From RI-242 sp038246255 (GTDB lineage: Bacteria; Planctomycetota; UBA1135; GCA-002686595): a stretch of DNA of 64,000 nt. Made by a program: the position numbers and the translations under genes. The stretch is from NCBI GenBank assembly GCA_038246255.1, contig JBBRWC010000010.1:1-64000 (forward strand). The letters run 5' to 3'. Of this stretch, positions 1 through 10,378 are shown one piece after another (within the stretch, counting starts at the first letter, position 1; every line of letters starts with the position of its first letter). The notes beneath the pieces are model-generated. The model did not search any database. It had not been told where the DNA came from and was given only the letters and a program-made list of their open reading frames with translations.

Positions 1-17
1 CCGCGCAGGCCAAACCA

Positions 18-1607
18 GTGAAGAAGAGCAAAGCCCCCGCTGCGCGCAGCGCCGCGCGCAGCCCCGCGAGAAGCGCCGCGAGCAGCAGGCCGACGAAAGC
101 TGTGGCACCCAAGAAGGCCGCTCCCGCAACCAAAAAGGCCGCTGCGGTCGTTTCCGCGGCGACCCATCCGTCCAAACCCGACGCCAAGCGCCGCGACGCG
201 AAGCAAGCCGGCACCAAGGCCCCGCTCGGCGCGCGCGCGAAGCAAGCAAACCCGCCCCGCGCCGCGAAAAAAACCGCCAAACCGGCCGCAGCCTCTGCGT
301 CCGAAGCCCAGCGCGCGCCGCGCACCACGTCGAAGACCGCCCCCATGTCGAAATCCGCTCCCGGCTCCACCTCCACCCGCGCCCAGGGCGCCGCGAGCTC
401 CACATCCGATCTGACCCGGCCGTCCGGCGCCGTCGTGACGGCCGCGCCGCGCACCGCGCGCTCGACAGAACCGGCCCCGGCGCTTCCCACGGCGCGCCTG
501 CCCGGCACCGCCGCGGAGGTCGTCGGTGCGTTCGCCGAGGAGCGCGCGCAACCGGCTCCTGCCGCGGCGGCGATATCGCCCTTCGACGTCGTCGTCGAAG
601 GGCCGCGCGGTCCGTGGGCCGACCACACCACTGAGGACCTGTGGGTGCTCTACCGCAACGAAGCGGAGCGCCTGCGGACCGGCGACCAGCCCACCGCGGC
701 GGATGGTGATGACGAGCTCGACGAAGAAGCCGAACTGCGCCGCTTAGAGGCCGAAGAGCGCGCCGAACGGGAACGCGAGGCGGCACTCGACCGCGGCGAG
801 GACCCCGAAGCGTCAGCGCCGGCTCCCGACGTCGCCCCCGAAACGGTGGTGGTGCAGCGCACCAGCGGCCGCAAGGAGCGCAACTCGCCTGAGCTCGAGC
901 GCCTGCGCAACGAGCTGATCGAACGCCACTACCCCCTGGTGCGCTACATCGCCGAACGCTTGCTCCAAACGCTGCCCAAGTCGATCGAGCTGGACGACCT
1001 GATCAGCGCTGGCCAATTCGGCCTAATGGACGCCATCCGCGGCTTCGATCCGACCCGTGGCATCAAGTTCAAGACCTACTGCTCCACGCGCATCCGCGGG
1101 TCGATCCTCGACCAACTGCGCAGCCAGGACTGGGTCCCGCGCCTCGTGCGCCTCAAGGCTACGCGCATCGACAAGGCACTGCAGCGCCTCACAGGCGAGT
1201 TTGGGCGCGAACCGACCCACGCCGAGTTGGCGCGGTCGCTCGAGCTCGAGCACGGCGACCTGTCGCGCGAGATCATGGAGAGTCAAGCGCGCACCATGTT
1301 CTCGCTCTCGGAAAAGTGGGACGACGACGACGAGGGCTCGGTCGAAAAGGTCGAGATCCTCGAAGACCGCGCCGCGGTCGATCCGGTGCACGAGCTCAAC
1401 CGCCGCGACCTGATGGTTTTCATGACGCGCTCGTTGACGCACAAAGAGCGTTTCATCATCGAGCAGTACTACCAGTACGGCCACACCATGCGCGAGATCG
1501 GCGAGATGTTGACCCTCACCGAGAGCCGTGTGTGCCAGATCCACTCCAACGTCATGGGGCGCTTGAAAAACTTGCTTTCGCAGCGCGGCGACAGCCTTTC
1601 GAACTAA
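18..1607 (+). CDS. RNA polymerase sigma factor, FliA/WhiG type, with long basic N-terminal extension
   Basis: Sigma-70 family factor that directs RNA polymerase to a promoter subset. The last ~235 residues hold the conserved core: region 2 from about residue 296 (LVRYIAERL, then ELDDLISAGQFGLMDAI and FKTYCSTRIRGSILDQLR), region 3 near residues 385-420, and region 4 from about 473 (HKERFIIEQYY...MREIGEMLTLTESRVCQIH). This order and the short core match the FliA/WhiG group rather than RpoD or ECF factors. The first ~290 residues are low-complexity: Ala/Lys/Pro/Arg-rich to about 150, then acidic. GTG at 18 is the first possible start, but the frame stays open to base 1, so the real start may lie outside the window. 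No flagellar genes are nearby, so its regulon cannot be inferred. Confidence 0.85.
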   Translation: MKKSKAPAARSAARSPARSAASSRPTKAVAPKKAAPATKKAAAVVSAATHPSKPDAKRRDAKQAGTKAPLGARAKQANPPRAAKKTAKPAAASASEAQRAPRTTSKTAPMSKSAPGSTSTRAQGAASSTSDLTRPSGAVVTAAPRTARSTEPAPALPTARLPGTAAEVVGAFAEERAQPAPAAAAISPFDVVVEGPRGPWADHTTEDLWVLYRNEAERLRTGDQPTAADGDDELDEEAELRRLEAEERAEREREAALDRGEDPEASAPAPDVAPETVVVQRTSGRKERNSPELERLRNELIERHYPLVRYIAERLLQTLPKSIELDDLISAGQFGLMDAIRGFDPTRGIKFKTYCSTRIRGSILDQLRSQDWVPRLVRLKATRIDKALQRLTGEFGREPTHAELARSLELEHGDLSREIMESQARTMFSLSEKWDDDDEGSVEKVEILEDRAAVDPVHELNRRDLMVFMTRSLTHKERFIIEQYYQYGHTMREIGEMLTLTESRVCQIHSNVMGRLKNLLSQRGDSLSN

Positions 1608-2008
1608 CCGACCGCTCGCGCACCCGTCGGCCCGGCCGGGTTGGAATCGACCACAAAAACGCGTCCACGCGAACAGATGGGGTGCCGACCGGCATCCCTA
1701 ACGGCCAACCTGCGCCTTACAAATGTACACCCACCGCGATGCTCGGGCCCGCCCGCCGCCGCGCAACTGCGAGGCGCAGGCTGGCAGAGGTGACGCGCCG
1801 CGCGGGCCGATCGGCCCTGCCTCCAGGACCGGTTTCATCTCCGGGTAGAATCTTGTTCGGATCCCATGAAGGGGCTGGCTTCTTGGGTTCGGCAGCTGAT
1901 CCGGCCGATCCGTGGATTGCAGACGCAACGCTCGACGCTTGTCCCCGGGTCGATCATGCCATCCGCCCGCGCCCGGCCGCGCGACTTTCTCCAGCGCGTT
2001 CCACACCG
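1608..2008. other. Intergenic region with candidate promoter for the radical SAM gene
   Basis: About 400 bp with no convincing gene. Open frames here are GC-rich read-throughs with no recognisable domain. A TAGAAT box at 1846-1851 is the best promoter candidate for the downstream gene and would leave a leader of about 150 nt. I see no riboswitch or RNA gene I can name. Confidence 0.5.
1846..1851 (+). promoter_or_regulatory. Candidate -10 box TAGAAT
   Basis: TAGAAT differs from the TATAAT consensus at one position and stands out in GC-rich DNA. It lies 157 nt before the ATG of the radical SAM gene, so this gene would have a real leader, unlike many others in the window. No convincing -35 box is visible. 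Confidence 0.35.
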
Positions 2009-4060
2009 ATGAAAATCTACTTCGCCTCGGTCCAGTTCACGACGCCCTACACCCCCCAGCGCCGCTTCCTTGCGCTTGGGTACGTCCACGCCAACGCGCT
2101 GATGGACGAGGTGATCGCGGCGAACGCCGAAATGGTGCACCACTACTTCGACCCGTCGATCCGCAGCGCGGAACAGATCGCGCAGTCGATCGCGGACGAT
2201 GCACCGGACCTGGTCGGCTTTTCGTGCTACGTCTGGAACACGCCTGACATCCTGCGGGTGACGAAGGTGCTCAAGCAGATCCTGCCGAAGGTTGAGATCA
2301 TCCTCGGTGGACCCGAGGTGTCGTACCACCACCTGCACATCCTCGCGAAAAACCCGGAGATCGATTGGGTTGCGGTGAACGAAGGCGAGGAGACCTTCCG
2401 CGAGCTCGTCCGCGCGCGGCTCGAGAACGCGCCTGAGCGCTTGCCCGCCATCAAGGGGCTTGGGCAGCGCATCGCCGGGAAGCCCACGTCGCCCGAGTCC
2501 CGCCCCTACCTGAAGGATCTCGATCAGCTGCCTTCGCCGTACTTGACGGGGGTGCTGGACGTGTGCGACCTGCGCATGGGGGTCAACTACCAGACCGCGC
2601 GCGGCTGCCCGTTTGTGTGCACGTTCTGCGACTACGGTCGCAACCAGCCCTACTTCGAGTTCTCGCTGGAACGTGTCCGCGCGGAGTTCGAGTTCTTCAA
2701 AGCGCACGGTGTGCGCATCATGATGAACACGGACCCCACGTTCAATTACAGCCGCAAGCGCGCCGAAGCCATCCTGGGGCTTGGCATCGAACTGGACATC
2801 AAAGCAATCCACTGGTTCGAGGTGTTTCCGTCGCTCGTCAACGACGACCTGGTCGAGCTATTGAGCCGCACGTACTCCTCGTTCGTGGGGTGTGGCATCC
2901 AGTCGGCCAATCCCCGCGCGATGAAGGCGATCCGACGTGTGTGGAAACCCGACGTCGTAGCGCCGATCCTCGACAAGCTGGTCGGGCGTCGCAACGTCCT
3001 CATGAGCTACGAGGTCATCATGGGTCTGCCCGGCGACAGCATCGCCGACTACAAAAACACCCTGTCGTGGGGTTACGAGCGCAACCCGGTCGACCTCAAG
3101 ACGTTCAACCTCGCGATCCTTCCGCGCACGCCGCTCGAGCAGGAGATCGCCGACGGCAAGTGGAAGATGGAGTACGACTCCGACGTCGGCCACGAGGTGC
3201 TGTCCACGGACCTGATGTCGCGCGACGACGTGTACGTCGGCAAGGGCATCAACGACTGGCACCGCATCCTGCAAAACTCGTTCTTCCGTCTGCACCGCGT
3301 CATCCCGCGTCCGGCAGCGGACCTGATCGAATCCTGGGGCTGGCGTGTGTGGACGGCGGGGCTGCACGACCGTATCCGCGACTTGCAGGTCCACCGCATC
3401 GACCCTGAGCTCGTGGAAGCGTTGGGCGAGCAGTGGCGTGTGTACGTCAAGGCGCTGTGCAACGAACAAGGTGTGCCGGACGTCTCCGAGCAGTTCCGCG
3501 ATCTTTTGCGCTACCACTTCTTCCGGCGCGCACGCACGTGGGCCAGCACGTTTTTCGCGGACGTGCGGGACATCTACTTCAACGAGCCCTACCCGGAACT
3601 GCACCGCTTCTTCGACGCCCGCGGTCGGGCCCTCCCGCAGGCCGCGGCGAACGCCGAACGAGCGGTGCCGCGTTTTGGCGGCGAAGTGGGACTCGCGACG
3701 TTCGCGTACGACATGCACGAGCTCTTTCCCGCGTTGACCGTGGAAGATTTCGTCGCCGTCAAGCCGCGCACCACCGAATACGCCTTCTTCATGACCCCCG
3801 ACACGGGCGCCGGATGCGGCATCCTCGTGGACGCACCGTCGAAGCGGTTCATCGAGCTGGTCGACGGCAAACGGACCGTCGCAGAGATCGGCGCGCTGCT
3901 CGCCGCGGAGCTCGGGATCGATGCCGCGCTCGCCGCCCGGATCCACACAGCCCTCACGAACTTCGGTGTCTTCGACCAGCCGCGTTTCCTCGTCGACTTT
4001 GAAGAGGGCAAGGTGAGCTGGCAGAGCTGCTTCCCCGAGCACTTCCGGGCCTACCACTGA
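2009..4060 (+). CDS. B12-binding domain radical SAM protein with PqqD-like C-terminus
   Basis: 683 residues from ATG 2009; the frame is open further upstream but the conserved sequence begins at MKIYFASVQF. Residues ~1-130 form a cobalamin-binding-type Rossmann domain (PDLVGFSCYVWNTPDILR, IILGGPE). The radical SAM domain follows with the 4Fe-4S motif CxxxCxxC at C200, C204 and C207 (GCPFVCTFCDYGRN). The last ~80 residues (ILVDAPSKRFIELVDGKRT, VAEIGALL) resemble PqqD-like peptide-recognition domains. The family includes methyltransferases and ring-forming enzymes; the substrate cannot be read from sequence. No obvious precursor peptide gene is adjacent. The gene stands alone between the sigma factor and a convergent epimerase. 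Confidence 0.85.
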   Translation: MKIYFASVQFTTPYTPQRRFLALGYVHANALMDEVIAANAEMVHHYFDPSIRSAEQIAQSIADDAPDLVGFSCYVWNTPDILRVTKVLKQILPKVEIILGGPEVSYHHLHILAKNPEIDWVAVNEGEETFRELVRARLENAPERLPAIKGLGQRIAGKPTSPESRPYLKDLDQLPSPYLTGVLDVCDLRMGVNYQTARGCPFVCTFCDYGRNQPYFEFSLERVRAEFEFFKAHGVRIMMNTDPTFNYSRKRAEAILGLGIELDIKAIHWFEVFPSLVNDDLVELLSRTYSSFVGCGIQSANPRAMKAIRRVWKPDVVAPILDKLVGRRNVLMSYEVIMGLPGDSIADYKNTLSWGYERNPVDLKTFNLAILPRTPLEQEIADGKWKMEYDSDVGHEVLSTDLMSRDDVYVGKGINDWHRILQNSFFRLHRVIPRPAADLIESWGWRVWTAGLHDRIRDLQVHRIDPELVEALGEQWRVYVKALCNEQGVPDVSEQFRDLLRYHFFRRARTWASTFFADVRDIYFNEPYPELHRFFDARGRALPQAAANAERAVPRFGGEVGLATFAYDMHELFPALTVEDFVAVKPRTTEYAFFMTPDTGAGCGILVDAPSKRFIELVDGKRTVAEIGALLAAELGIDAALAARIHTALTNFGVFDQPRFLVDFEEGKVSWQSCFPEHFRAYH

Positions 4061-4063
4061 TCG

Positions 4064-4088
4064 CCTGTCCCGTAAACGGCGGGACAGG
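4064..4088 (+). terminator. Perfect hairpin after radical SAM gene
   Basis: CCTGTCCCG (4064-4072) pairs exactly with CGGGACAGG (4080-4088) around a 7-nt loop, starting 3 nt after the stop codon. There is no T-run, so it is either a rho-independent terminator of weak type or an mRNA-end stabiliser. Confidence 0.55.
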
Positions 4089-4106
4089 GCTGCGATGCTG
4101 AGAGCG

Positions 4107-4130
4107 TCACGTGATGCGCTCATCACGTGA
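4107..4130 (-). terminator. Perfect 10-bp hairpin after the convergent epimerase gene
   Basis: TCACGTGATG (4107-4116) and CATCACGTGA (4121-4130) are exact reverse complements around a CGCT loop. It ends 8 nt from the stop codon of the minus-strand gene. With the hairpin at 4064-4088 it makes a back-to-back pair between convergent genes. The TCACGTGA core is itself palindromic, so a protein-binding site is an alternative. Confidence 0.5.
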
Positions 4131-4138
4131 TCCGTCGG

Positions 4139-5029
4139 TCACGGCGACGGGAACTGTGGCTGTCGGAAGCGAAAGCCGCTCGCGAGCAAGGCGCGCGGCT
4201 CGGCACGGCGGCTGGCCGTCCAGGCCTCCGCCCAAAGGTCGCCCATGTGCGCGCGCGCGTCCGTCGCCTCGCCCGCACGTCGGCCGCGCGGGGCCGCCGC
4301 TCCATCGCCGATGCCCCGCATCAGCGCTTCGCGCGTCGCGGCCTGGGGTGCGCACACCACCACTCCGCGGTCCAACGAGGCGGTTTCGATCGTGTGGCGC
4401 AGGGCGGCGACGGCATCGTCGAGGGCAACCCAATCGACGGCGTGCTGCGGGTCGCCGAGCGCCGCATCGAAACCCGCGGCATCGAGGCTGCGCAGCGCTG
4501 CACCCAGTCCCGCCGTCGGCGACCGGCGCGGCGGAAAGACCGGCGCGAGCCGGGCCCAGACCAGCCGCATTCCGACCGCCTCGACCATCTCGGCCGCGAA
4601 CTCCCACTCTTCGACGAACTCCGCGAGCGCGCCCTTGCCGCGTGGGCTCGCGCCGTCGACGGCCCCCGCGGGACACTCGCCGTAATACGCCAGCGACGAC
4701 GCGCTGACGAACACGTCCGGCAAATCGCGCAAGCCGGCCACTCCCTGGCAGATTTTGCGCGTCACTTCGTAGCGGCTGCGCTGGAACGTCGCGCGGTCGG
4801 CAGCGTTCCACGCATGCGCTCCCGGGTCGGCGCCCGCAAGGTGCACGATCGCGCGACAGCCTTCGAGGCGCTCGGGATTCAGGAGATCGAGCTCGGGCAC
4901 GTATCCCGCCTCGTCCGGCTCCTGGGCTGCCCGCCGCACGAGGCGCACGATCTCATGCCCGTCCACTCGCAGCGACGCCGCCAGCGCCGTCCCGATACAC
5001 CCGCCTGATCCCGTCATAGCCACCCGCAT
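4139..5029 (-). CDS. NAD(P)-dependent epimerase/dehydratase, SDR39U1/YfcH (TIGR01777) family
   Basis: 296 residues. Rossmann fold with the nucleotide-binding glycine motif TGSGGCIG at residues 6-13, followed by IVHLAGAD and a YYGE/SASSLAYYG active-site segment, all typical of the TIGR01777 atypical short-chain dehydrogenases. The substrate of this family is unknown. I chose ATG 5029 because the protein then begins MRVAMTGSGG, directly at the first strand of the fold, although the frame is open upstream. A TACCAT box ends 8 nt before this ATG and there is no Shine-Dalgarno sequence, which suggests a leaderless transcript. The SGNH hydrolase lies just upstream on the same strand. Confidence 0.85.
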   Translation of the reverse strand: MRVAMTGSGGCIGTALAASLRVDGHEIVRLVRRAAQEPDEAGYVPELDLLNPERLEGCRAIVHLAGADPGAHAWNAADRATFQRSRYEVTRKICQGVAGLRDLPDVFVSASSLAYYGECPAGAVDGASPRGKGALAEFVEEWEFAAEMVEAVGMRLVWARLAPVFPPRRSPTAGLGAALRSLDAAGFDAALGDPQHAVDWVALDDAVAALRHTIETASLDRGVVVCAPQAATREALMRGIGDGAAAPRGRRAGEATDARAHMGDLWAEAWTASRRAEPRALLASGFRFRQPQFPSP

Positions 5030-5037
5030 GGGCGCCG

Positions 5038-5043
5038 ATGGTA
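5038..5043 (-). promoter_or_regulatory. Candidate -10 box TACCAT, leaderless start of the epimerase gene
   Basis: On the minus strand TACCAT is followed by 8 nt and then the ATG at 5029. The spacing puts the transcription start at or next to the start codon. It belongs to the TAnnnT set described in the findings. Confidence 0.5.
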
Positions 5044-5058
5044 ATCGATCGCACCCTG

Positions 5059-6120
5059 TCACTTCGCCGGCCGCGGTAGGAGACCTGGGGAGGCTTCCAA
5101 AAACTCGTACAAGCCGTACGCGAGCGCGCGATTGCCCGCAGGATCGTAGTGGCCGTCGTAGGCGAGCACCGGCAGGCGGCCAAGTCGCGCTGTGGCCGCG
5201 TGGATCGCCGGTCCGAGGTCGAGTGCGGGGATACCTTTTGAGCGCGCGAGCTCCAGCGCGCGGTTTTGCAAGACGGCCGCCGGATGGGTCGCGCCGGTCG
5301 CCAACTGAGCCTCGGGCATGACGGCTAAAGCGAGCGTTGCTCCGCGTTCCTCGCACCAGATCGCAAGGCGATCCAGATACCCGCCCAAGCGCACAAATGC
5401 CGCGTCAACGGCGGCCGCATCCGGGGGCGTGGCGTCGCGGGCTTTGAGGCGGTCGTGGAACTCCATCAGCAACGCGCTGGCCCGCAGCACCTGCAGGACG
5501 CGCCAGCGCCACCACACACGCCCGCGCATGGGCGCACCGGTGTCGAACGGCACAGGTCCGCTCGCAAGCAGCCGCGTGTGCGTCGCTGCGACGTCGCGCT
5601 CTTCGATGTCGTTCCAGTACCAGCACACGACGACCAGGTCAGGATCGATGGTGGGGCCAAGTTCCTCAAGCAGCGCCAGTTCCTGGTGCGTGGCGTACGC
5701 GCGGACGCCCCCGTTCACGGCCTCGAGCGCGCGGCCCTGTTCGCCCGCTGCGTCCTCCAGCAACCGCGGCACCGTGTCTGCGTCGGCGACACCCTGGCCG
5801 TAAATCAGGCTGTCCCCCAGCAAAAGCACCCGCACACGCTCGGACGATCTGGGCGCGAGCTCTTCACCGCGCAGTCCGAGCGTATTGGTGCGAGCGCGAT
5901 GGAGGTACGTGTAGTGCTCCTGCTCGGGCACCATCGCGAAGCCGCGTGTCGGATGCGCTTCGATGGCGAGGATCGGCATGCGCTCCCGCAGCGGAACGCC
6001 GTACCGCGCCCGTGCGCCGCACTCGACGAGCAGCGATCCCGCCGCGAGGCCAAGGACCACGGCCGCGGCGCGCCTTCGCACCCGCCGCTTTCCCGTGCCC
6101 GTGTCGGTGACTGTTTTCAA
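5059..6120 (-). CDS. Secreted or membrane-anchored SGNH/GDSL hydrolase
   Basis: 353 residues from TTG 6120. The N-terminus is basic (KRRVRRRAAA) followed by one hydrophobic segment (AVVLGLAAGSLLV), so it is exported or tethered to the membrane. The GDSL block I is LLLGDSLIYGQGV with the nucleophile Ser, and the C-terminal block V is YDGHYDPAGN with the catalytic Asp and His. This is the SGNH esterase/lipase or O-acetyl-polysaccharide hydrolase fold; the substrate is unknown. TTG 6120 is preceded by a GGGGGGA stretch 6 nt upstream, but GTG 6081 (340 residues) is a fair alternative. It is divergent from birA and may be co-transcribed with the epimerase downstream. Confidence 0.75.
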   Translation of the reverse strand: MKTVTDTGTGKRRVRRRAAAVVLGLAAGSLLVECGARARYGVPLRERMPILAIEAHPTRGFAMVPEQEHYTYLHRARTNTLGLRGEELAPRSSERVRVLLLGDSLIYGQGVADADTVPRLLEDAAGEQGRALEAVNGGVRAYATHQELALLEELGPTIDPDLVVVCWYWNDIEERDVAATHTRLLASGPVPFDTGAPMRGRVWWRWRVLQVLRASALLMEFHDRLKARDATPPDAAAVDAAFVRLGGYLDRLAIWCEERGATLALAVMPEAQLATGATHPAAVLQNRALELARSKGIPALDLGPAIHAATARLGRLPVLAYDGHYDPAGNRALAYGLYEFLEASPGLLPRPAK

Positions 6121-6187
6121 GGCGCGTCCCCCCGCGGGCCGGAATCTAACCGCCCGCGCGCGCAGGTGGCAGTGTGAACTCGGCCTT

Positions 6188-6976
6188 GTGCGCGCGAGCG
6201 AGGGCGGCGATGCTCCGCGCGTGGAATTCCAAGTGGAGCGCGTCGAAAGTGTCGACTCGACCAGCGAGCGCCTATTCGAGCGTCTGCGCGCGGGTCGGGC
6301 TCGCAATGGCGACGTTGTGGTTGCCGCGGCCCAGAGCGCTGGCCGGGGCCGCCAGGGCCGTCGCTGGCACAGCCCGCCGGGCGAGGGCCTGTACCTGTCG
6401 GTCCTGGTTGTCCCGGGCGAACACACGCCGGCGATGGACGGGCCGGTGCCCCCGCCCGCGTGGACCCTGGCGGGGGGGCTCGCGGTCCTGGACCTCGTGC
6501 GCGAACTCGGGGTGCGGGGCGCGCGCCTCGAATGGCCGAACGACCTCATGGTCGCAGGGGCCAAGCTCGCTGGTGTACTGGCGGAGTCCCGCGCGGTGCC
6601 TGCGATGGCTCACTGCGTGCTCGGTATCGGTCTCGACGTACGCCAGCGGATTTTCCCCGCTGAGTTGCTCGCGGAGCGGCCCGTCACCAGCCTCTCCCTC
6701 CTGGGCGTCGACCGCGACCCCGATGACCTGGTCGAGCCACTGCTGCGCCTCTTGGGGCCGCGGCTCGAGGCGGCGCTCGCGGGTGGCGCCAGTCTCGCGA
6801 GCCCCTTCGTCGAAGCCCTCGATCTTGGCCCGGGCCCGGTGCGGGCGCTGACGCCGGACGGGGCGTTCACGGGTGAGCTGCTCGAGTTTGACCTCAAGCG
6901 CGGGATTCGTCTCTCCACCGCCCGCGGGGAGCGGCGTTGGCCCCTCGAGCACCTGCGCGACCTGACGCGGATGTGA
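6188..6976 (+). CDS. birA: Biotin--[acetyl-CoA-carboxylase] ligase, group I (no HTH domain)
   Basis: 262 residues. Activates biotin with ATP and transfers it to the biotin carboxyl carrier protein of biotin-dependent carboxylases. The signature GRGRQGRRWHSPPGEGLYLS is present, with VDSTSE near the N-terminus, the biotin-site WPNDLM and a GIGLDV segment. The catalytic domain begins almost at the N-terminus, so there is no DNA-binding helix-turn-helix and the protein should not be a repressor. GTG 6188 was chosen; GTG 6221 (starting VEFQVERVES) is also possible. The next gene, rph, is on the same strand after ~240 bp. Confidence 0.85.
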   Translation: MRASEGGDAPRVEFQVERVESVDSTSERLFERLRAGRARNGDVVVAAAQSAGRGRQGRRWHSPPGEGLYLSVLVVPGEHTPAMDGPVPPPAWTLAGGLAVLDLVRELGVRGARLEWPNDLMVAGAKLAGVLAESRAVPAMAHCVLGIGLDVRQRIFPAELLAERPVTSLSLLGVDRDPDDLVEPLLRLLGPRLEAALAGGASLASPFVEALDLGPGPVRALTPDGAFTGELLEFDLKRGIRLSTARGERRWPLEHLRDLTRM

Positions 6977-7011
6977 GCGCGCCGGAGCGCCGGACCGGGC
7001 GCGCGCCGGGC

Positions 7012-7017
7012 TACACT
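7012..7017 (+). promoter_or_regulatory. Candidate -10 box TACACT upstream of rph
   Basis: GCTACACT lies in the 242-bp gap between birA and rph. It would give rph a leader of about 195 nt with a strong Shine-Dalgarno site. The same GCTACACT octamer is found just before lptB. Confidence 0.4.
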
Positions 7018-7218
7018 CTGCGGCCTTTTGCGCCGGACTCGCCGGTCCCCCGCGAGACCACCGGGGCGACGGCGCCGCAGTCGCCGCAGTCGCCGCGCGG
7101 CGCCGCACCGCGGGCCCGCGCGGGCCCGCCGTCCACCGGGCGGCACGGCCATCGACTTGGCCACTCCAACCGGCCCGCTTCGGCCCCCATCCTCGCCCCA
7201 CCCCCTGGAGGGCCGCCC

Positions 7219-7944
7219 ATGCCCCGCTCCTACGACCGCTCACCGGACGCCCTGCGGCCCGTCGCCTTCCAGCGCCAGTTCACGCGCGCGGCGCCCGGCT
7301 CGGTGCTGACATCGTTCGGCGAAACCCGCGTGTTGTGCACCGCGGTCTACACCGACGGTGTTCCGCCGTTCCTCCAGGGGCGCGGCCAGGCGTGGCTGAC
7401 GGCGGAGTACGGCATGCTTCCGGGTTCCACTGGCCAGCGCAAAGCGCGCGATCGGGCGGGCAAAACCGACGGTCGATCGATCGAGATCCAACGCCTGATC
7501 GGCCGCAGCCTGCGGGCTGCAATCGACCTTTCGCGCATCACCGAGCGCACCCTGTGGATCGACTGCGACGTGTTGCAGGCGGACGGGGGCACGCGCACGG
7601 CGGCGATCAGCGGCGCGTGGGTCGCGCTCGTCGACCTTTTGCGCCACATGGAGTCCAAGCGACTGCTGCGCTCCTGGCCGCTGGTCGGTCAACTGGCCGC
7701 GGTTTCCGTGGGTGTCGTGGGCGGCGAGGTTCGCTGCGACCTCGATTACGCCGAGGACAGCAAGGCAGACGTCGACATGAACCTGGTCATGCTTGGCCCG
7801 GGGCAATTCGTCGAGGTACAGGGTTCGGCCGAAGGCAAAACGTTCCCGCGTGCGACCTTGGATGGAATGCTCGACATCGGCGAAGCGGCGATCGCGCGCC
7901 TGTTCGAGCTCCAAAACCAGGCACTGGAGTTGGATCCGGGATGA
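7219..7944 (+). CDS. rph: Ribonuclease PH
   Basis: 241 residues, normal length. Phosphorolytic 3'-5' exoribonuclease that trims tRNA 3' ends. Family signatures are clear: FTRAAPGSVLTSFGETRVLC, DGRSIEIQRLIGRSLRA, the phosphate-binding DCDVLQADGGTRTAAISGA, and VDMN near the C-terminus. The start is set by a strong Shine-Dalgarno GGAGGG at 7207-7212, 6 nt before ATG 7219. Its last codons overlap the rdgB start by ATGA, so the two are translationally coupled. rph-rdgB pairs are common in bacteria. Confidence 0.95.
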   Translation: MPRSYDRSPDALRPVAFQRQFTRAAPGSVLTSFGETRVLCTAVYTDGVPPFLQGRGQAWLTAEYGMLPGSTGQRKARDRAGKTDGRSIEIQRLIGRSLRAAIDLSRITERTLWIDCDVLQADGGTRTAAISGAWVALVDLLRHMESKRLLRSWPLVGQLAAVSVGVVGGEVRCDLDYAEDSKADVDMNLVMLGPGQFVEVQGSAEGKTFPRATLDGMLDIGEAAIARLFELQNQALELDPG

Positions 7945-8564
7945 AGCTGCTGCTCGCATCGAGCAACCGCAAGAAATTGCGCGAGCTTTGTGGGTTGCTC
8001 GCGCCGCTCGCCCTTGAGCTGTGCGCGCCACAGGACGTCGGCGGCATCGTCGATGTGGTCGAGGACCAACCGACGTTCGCGGGCAACGCCGCGAAAAAGG
8101 CGATTAGCGCGGCGCAGCACACCGGTATGTGGGCGCTCGCCGACGATTCGGGCCTCGAAGTGGACGCCCTGGGTGGCGCGCCGGGCGTGCGCTCGGCGCG
8201 GTTTGCGGGCGAACCCGCCGACGATGCGCGCAACAACGCCGAACTGCTGCGCCGCCTCGCGGGTGTGCCCGCAGCAGAGCGCGGTGCGCGTTTTGTCTGC
8301 GCCATTGCGCTTGCGCACCCCGGGGGCATCCTCGCGGCGACGTTCGAGGGCCAAGCGCAAGGACGCATCCTCGCCGAACCCCGCGGCACAGGCGACTTCG
8401 GTTACGACCCGCTTTTCCTGTTCACCGAGCCGGGCTATCCGCAGACCGGCTCGTCGTTCGCTGAACTCGACAGCGCCACCAAATCTTCCGTCAGCCACCG
8501 CGGACGCGCCCTCGCGCGTCTAGTGGCCGCCCTGCCCGCGATCCGATCCGAGTCCCTGGACTGA
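7941..8564 (+). CDS. rdgB: XTP/dITP diphosphatase (RdgB/HAM1)
   Basis: 207 residues. Hydrolyses non-canonical purine nucleoside triphosphates (XTP, ITP/dITP) to monophosphates and keeps them out of DNA and RNA. Motifs: LLLASSNRKKLREL at the N-terminus, FAGNAAKKA, ADDSGLEVDALGGAPGVRSAR, and the GDFGYDPLF plus SHRGRAL segments. ATG 7941 overlaps the rph stop by ATGA. The lepA start follows 8 nt after the stop. Confidence 0.95.
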   Translation: MKLLLASSNRKKLRELCGLLAPLALELCAPQDVGGIVDVVEDQPTFAGNAAKKAISAAQHTGMWALADDSGLEVDALGGAPGVRSARFAGEPADDARNNAELLRRLAGVPAAERGARFVCAIALAHPGGILAATFEGQAQGRILAEPRGTGDFGYDPLFLFTEPGYPQTGSSFAELDSATKSSVSHRGRALARLVAALPAIRSESLD

Positions 8565-8572
8565 GCCCACAC

Positions 8573-10374
<1,802 letters not shown>

Positions 10375-10378
<4 letters not shown>

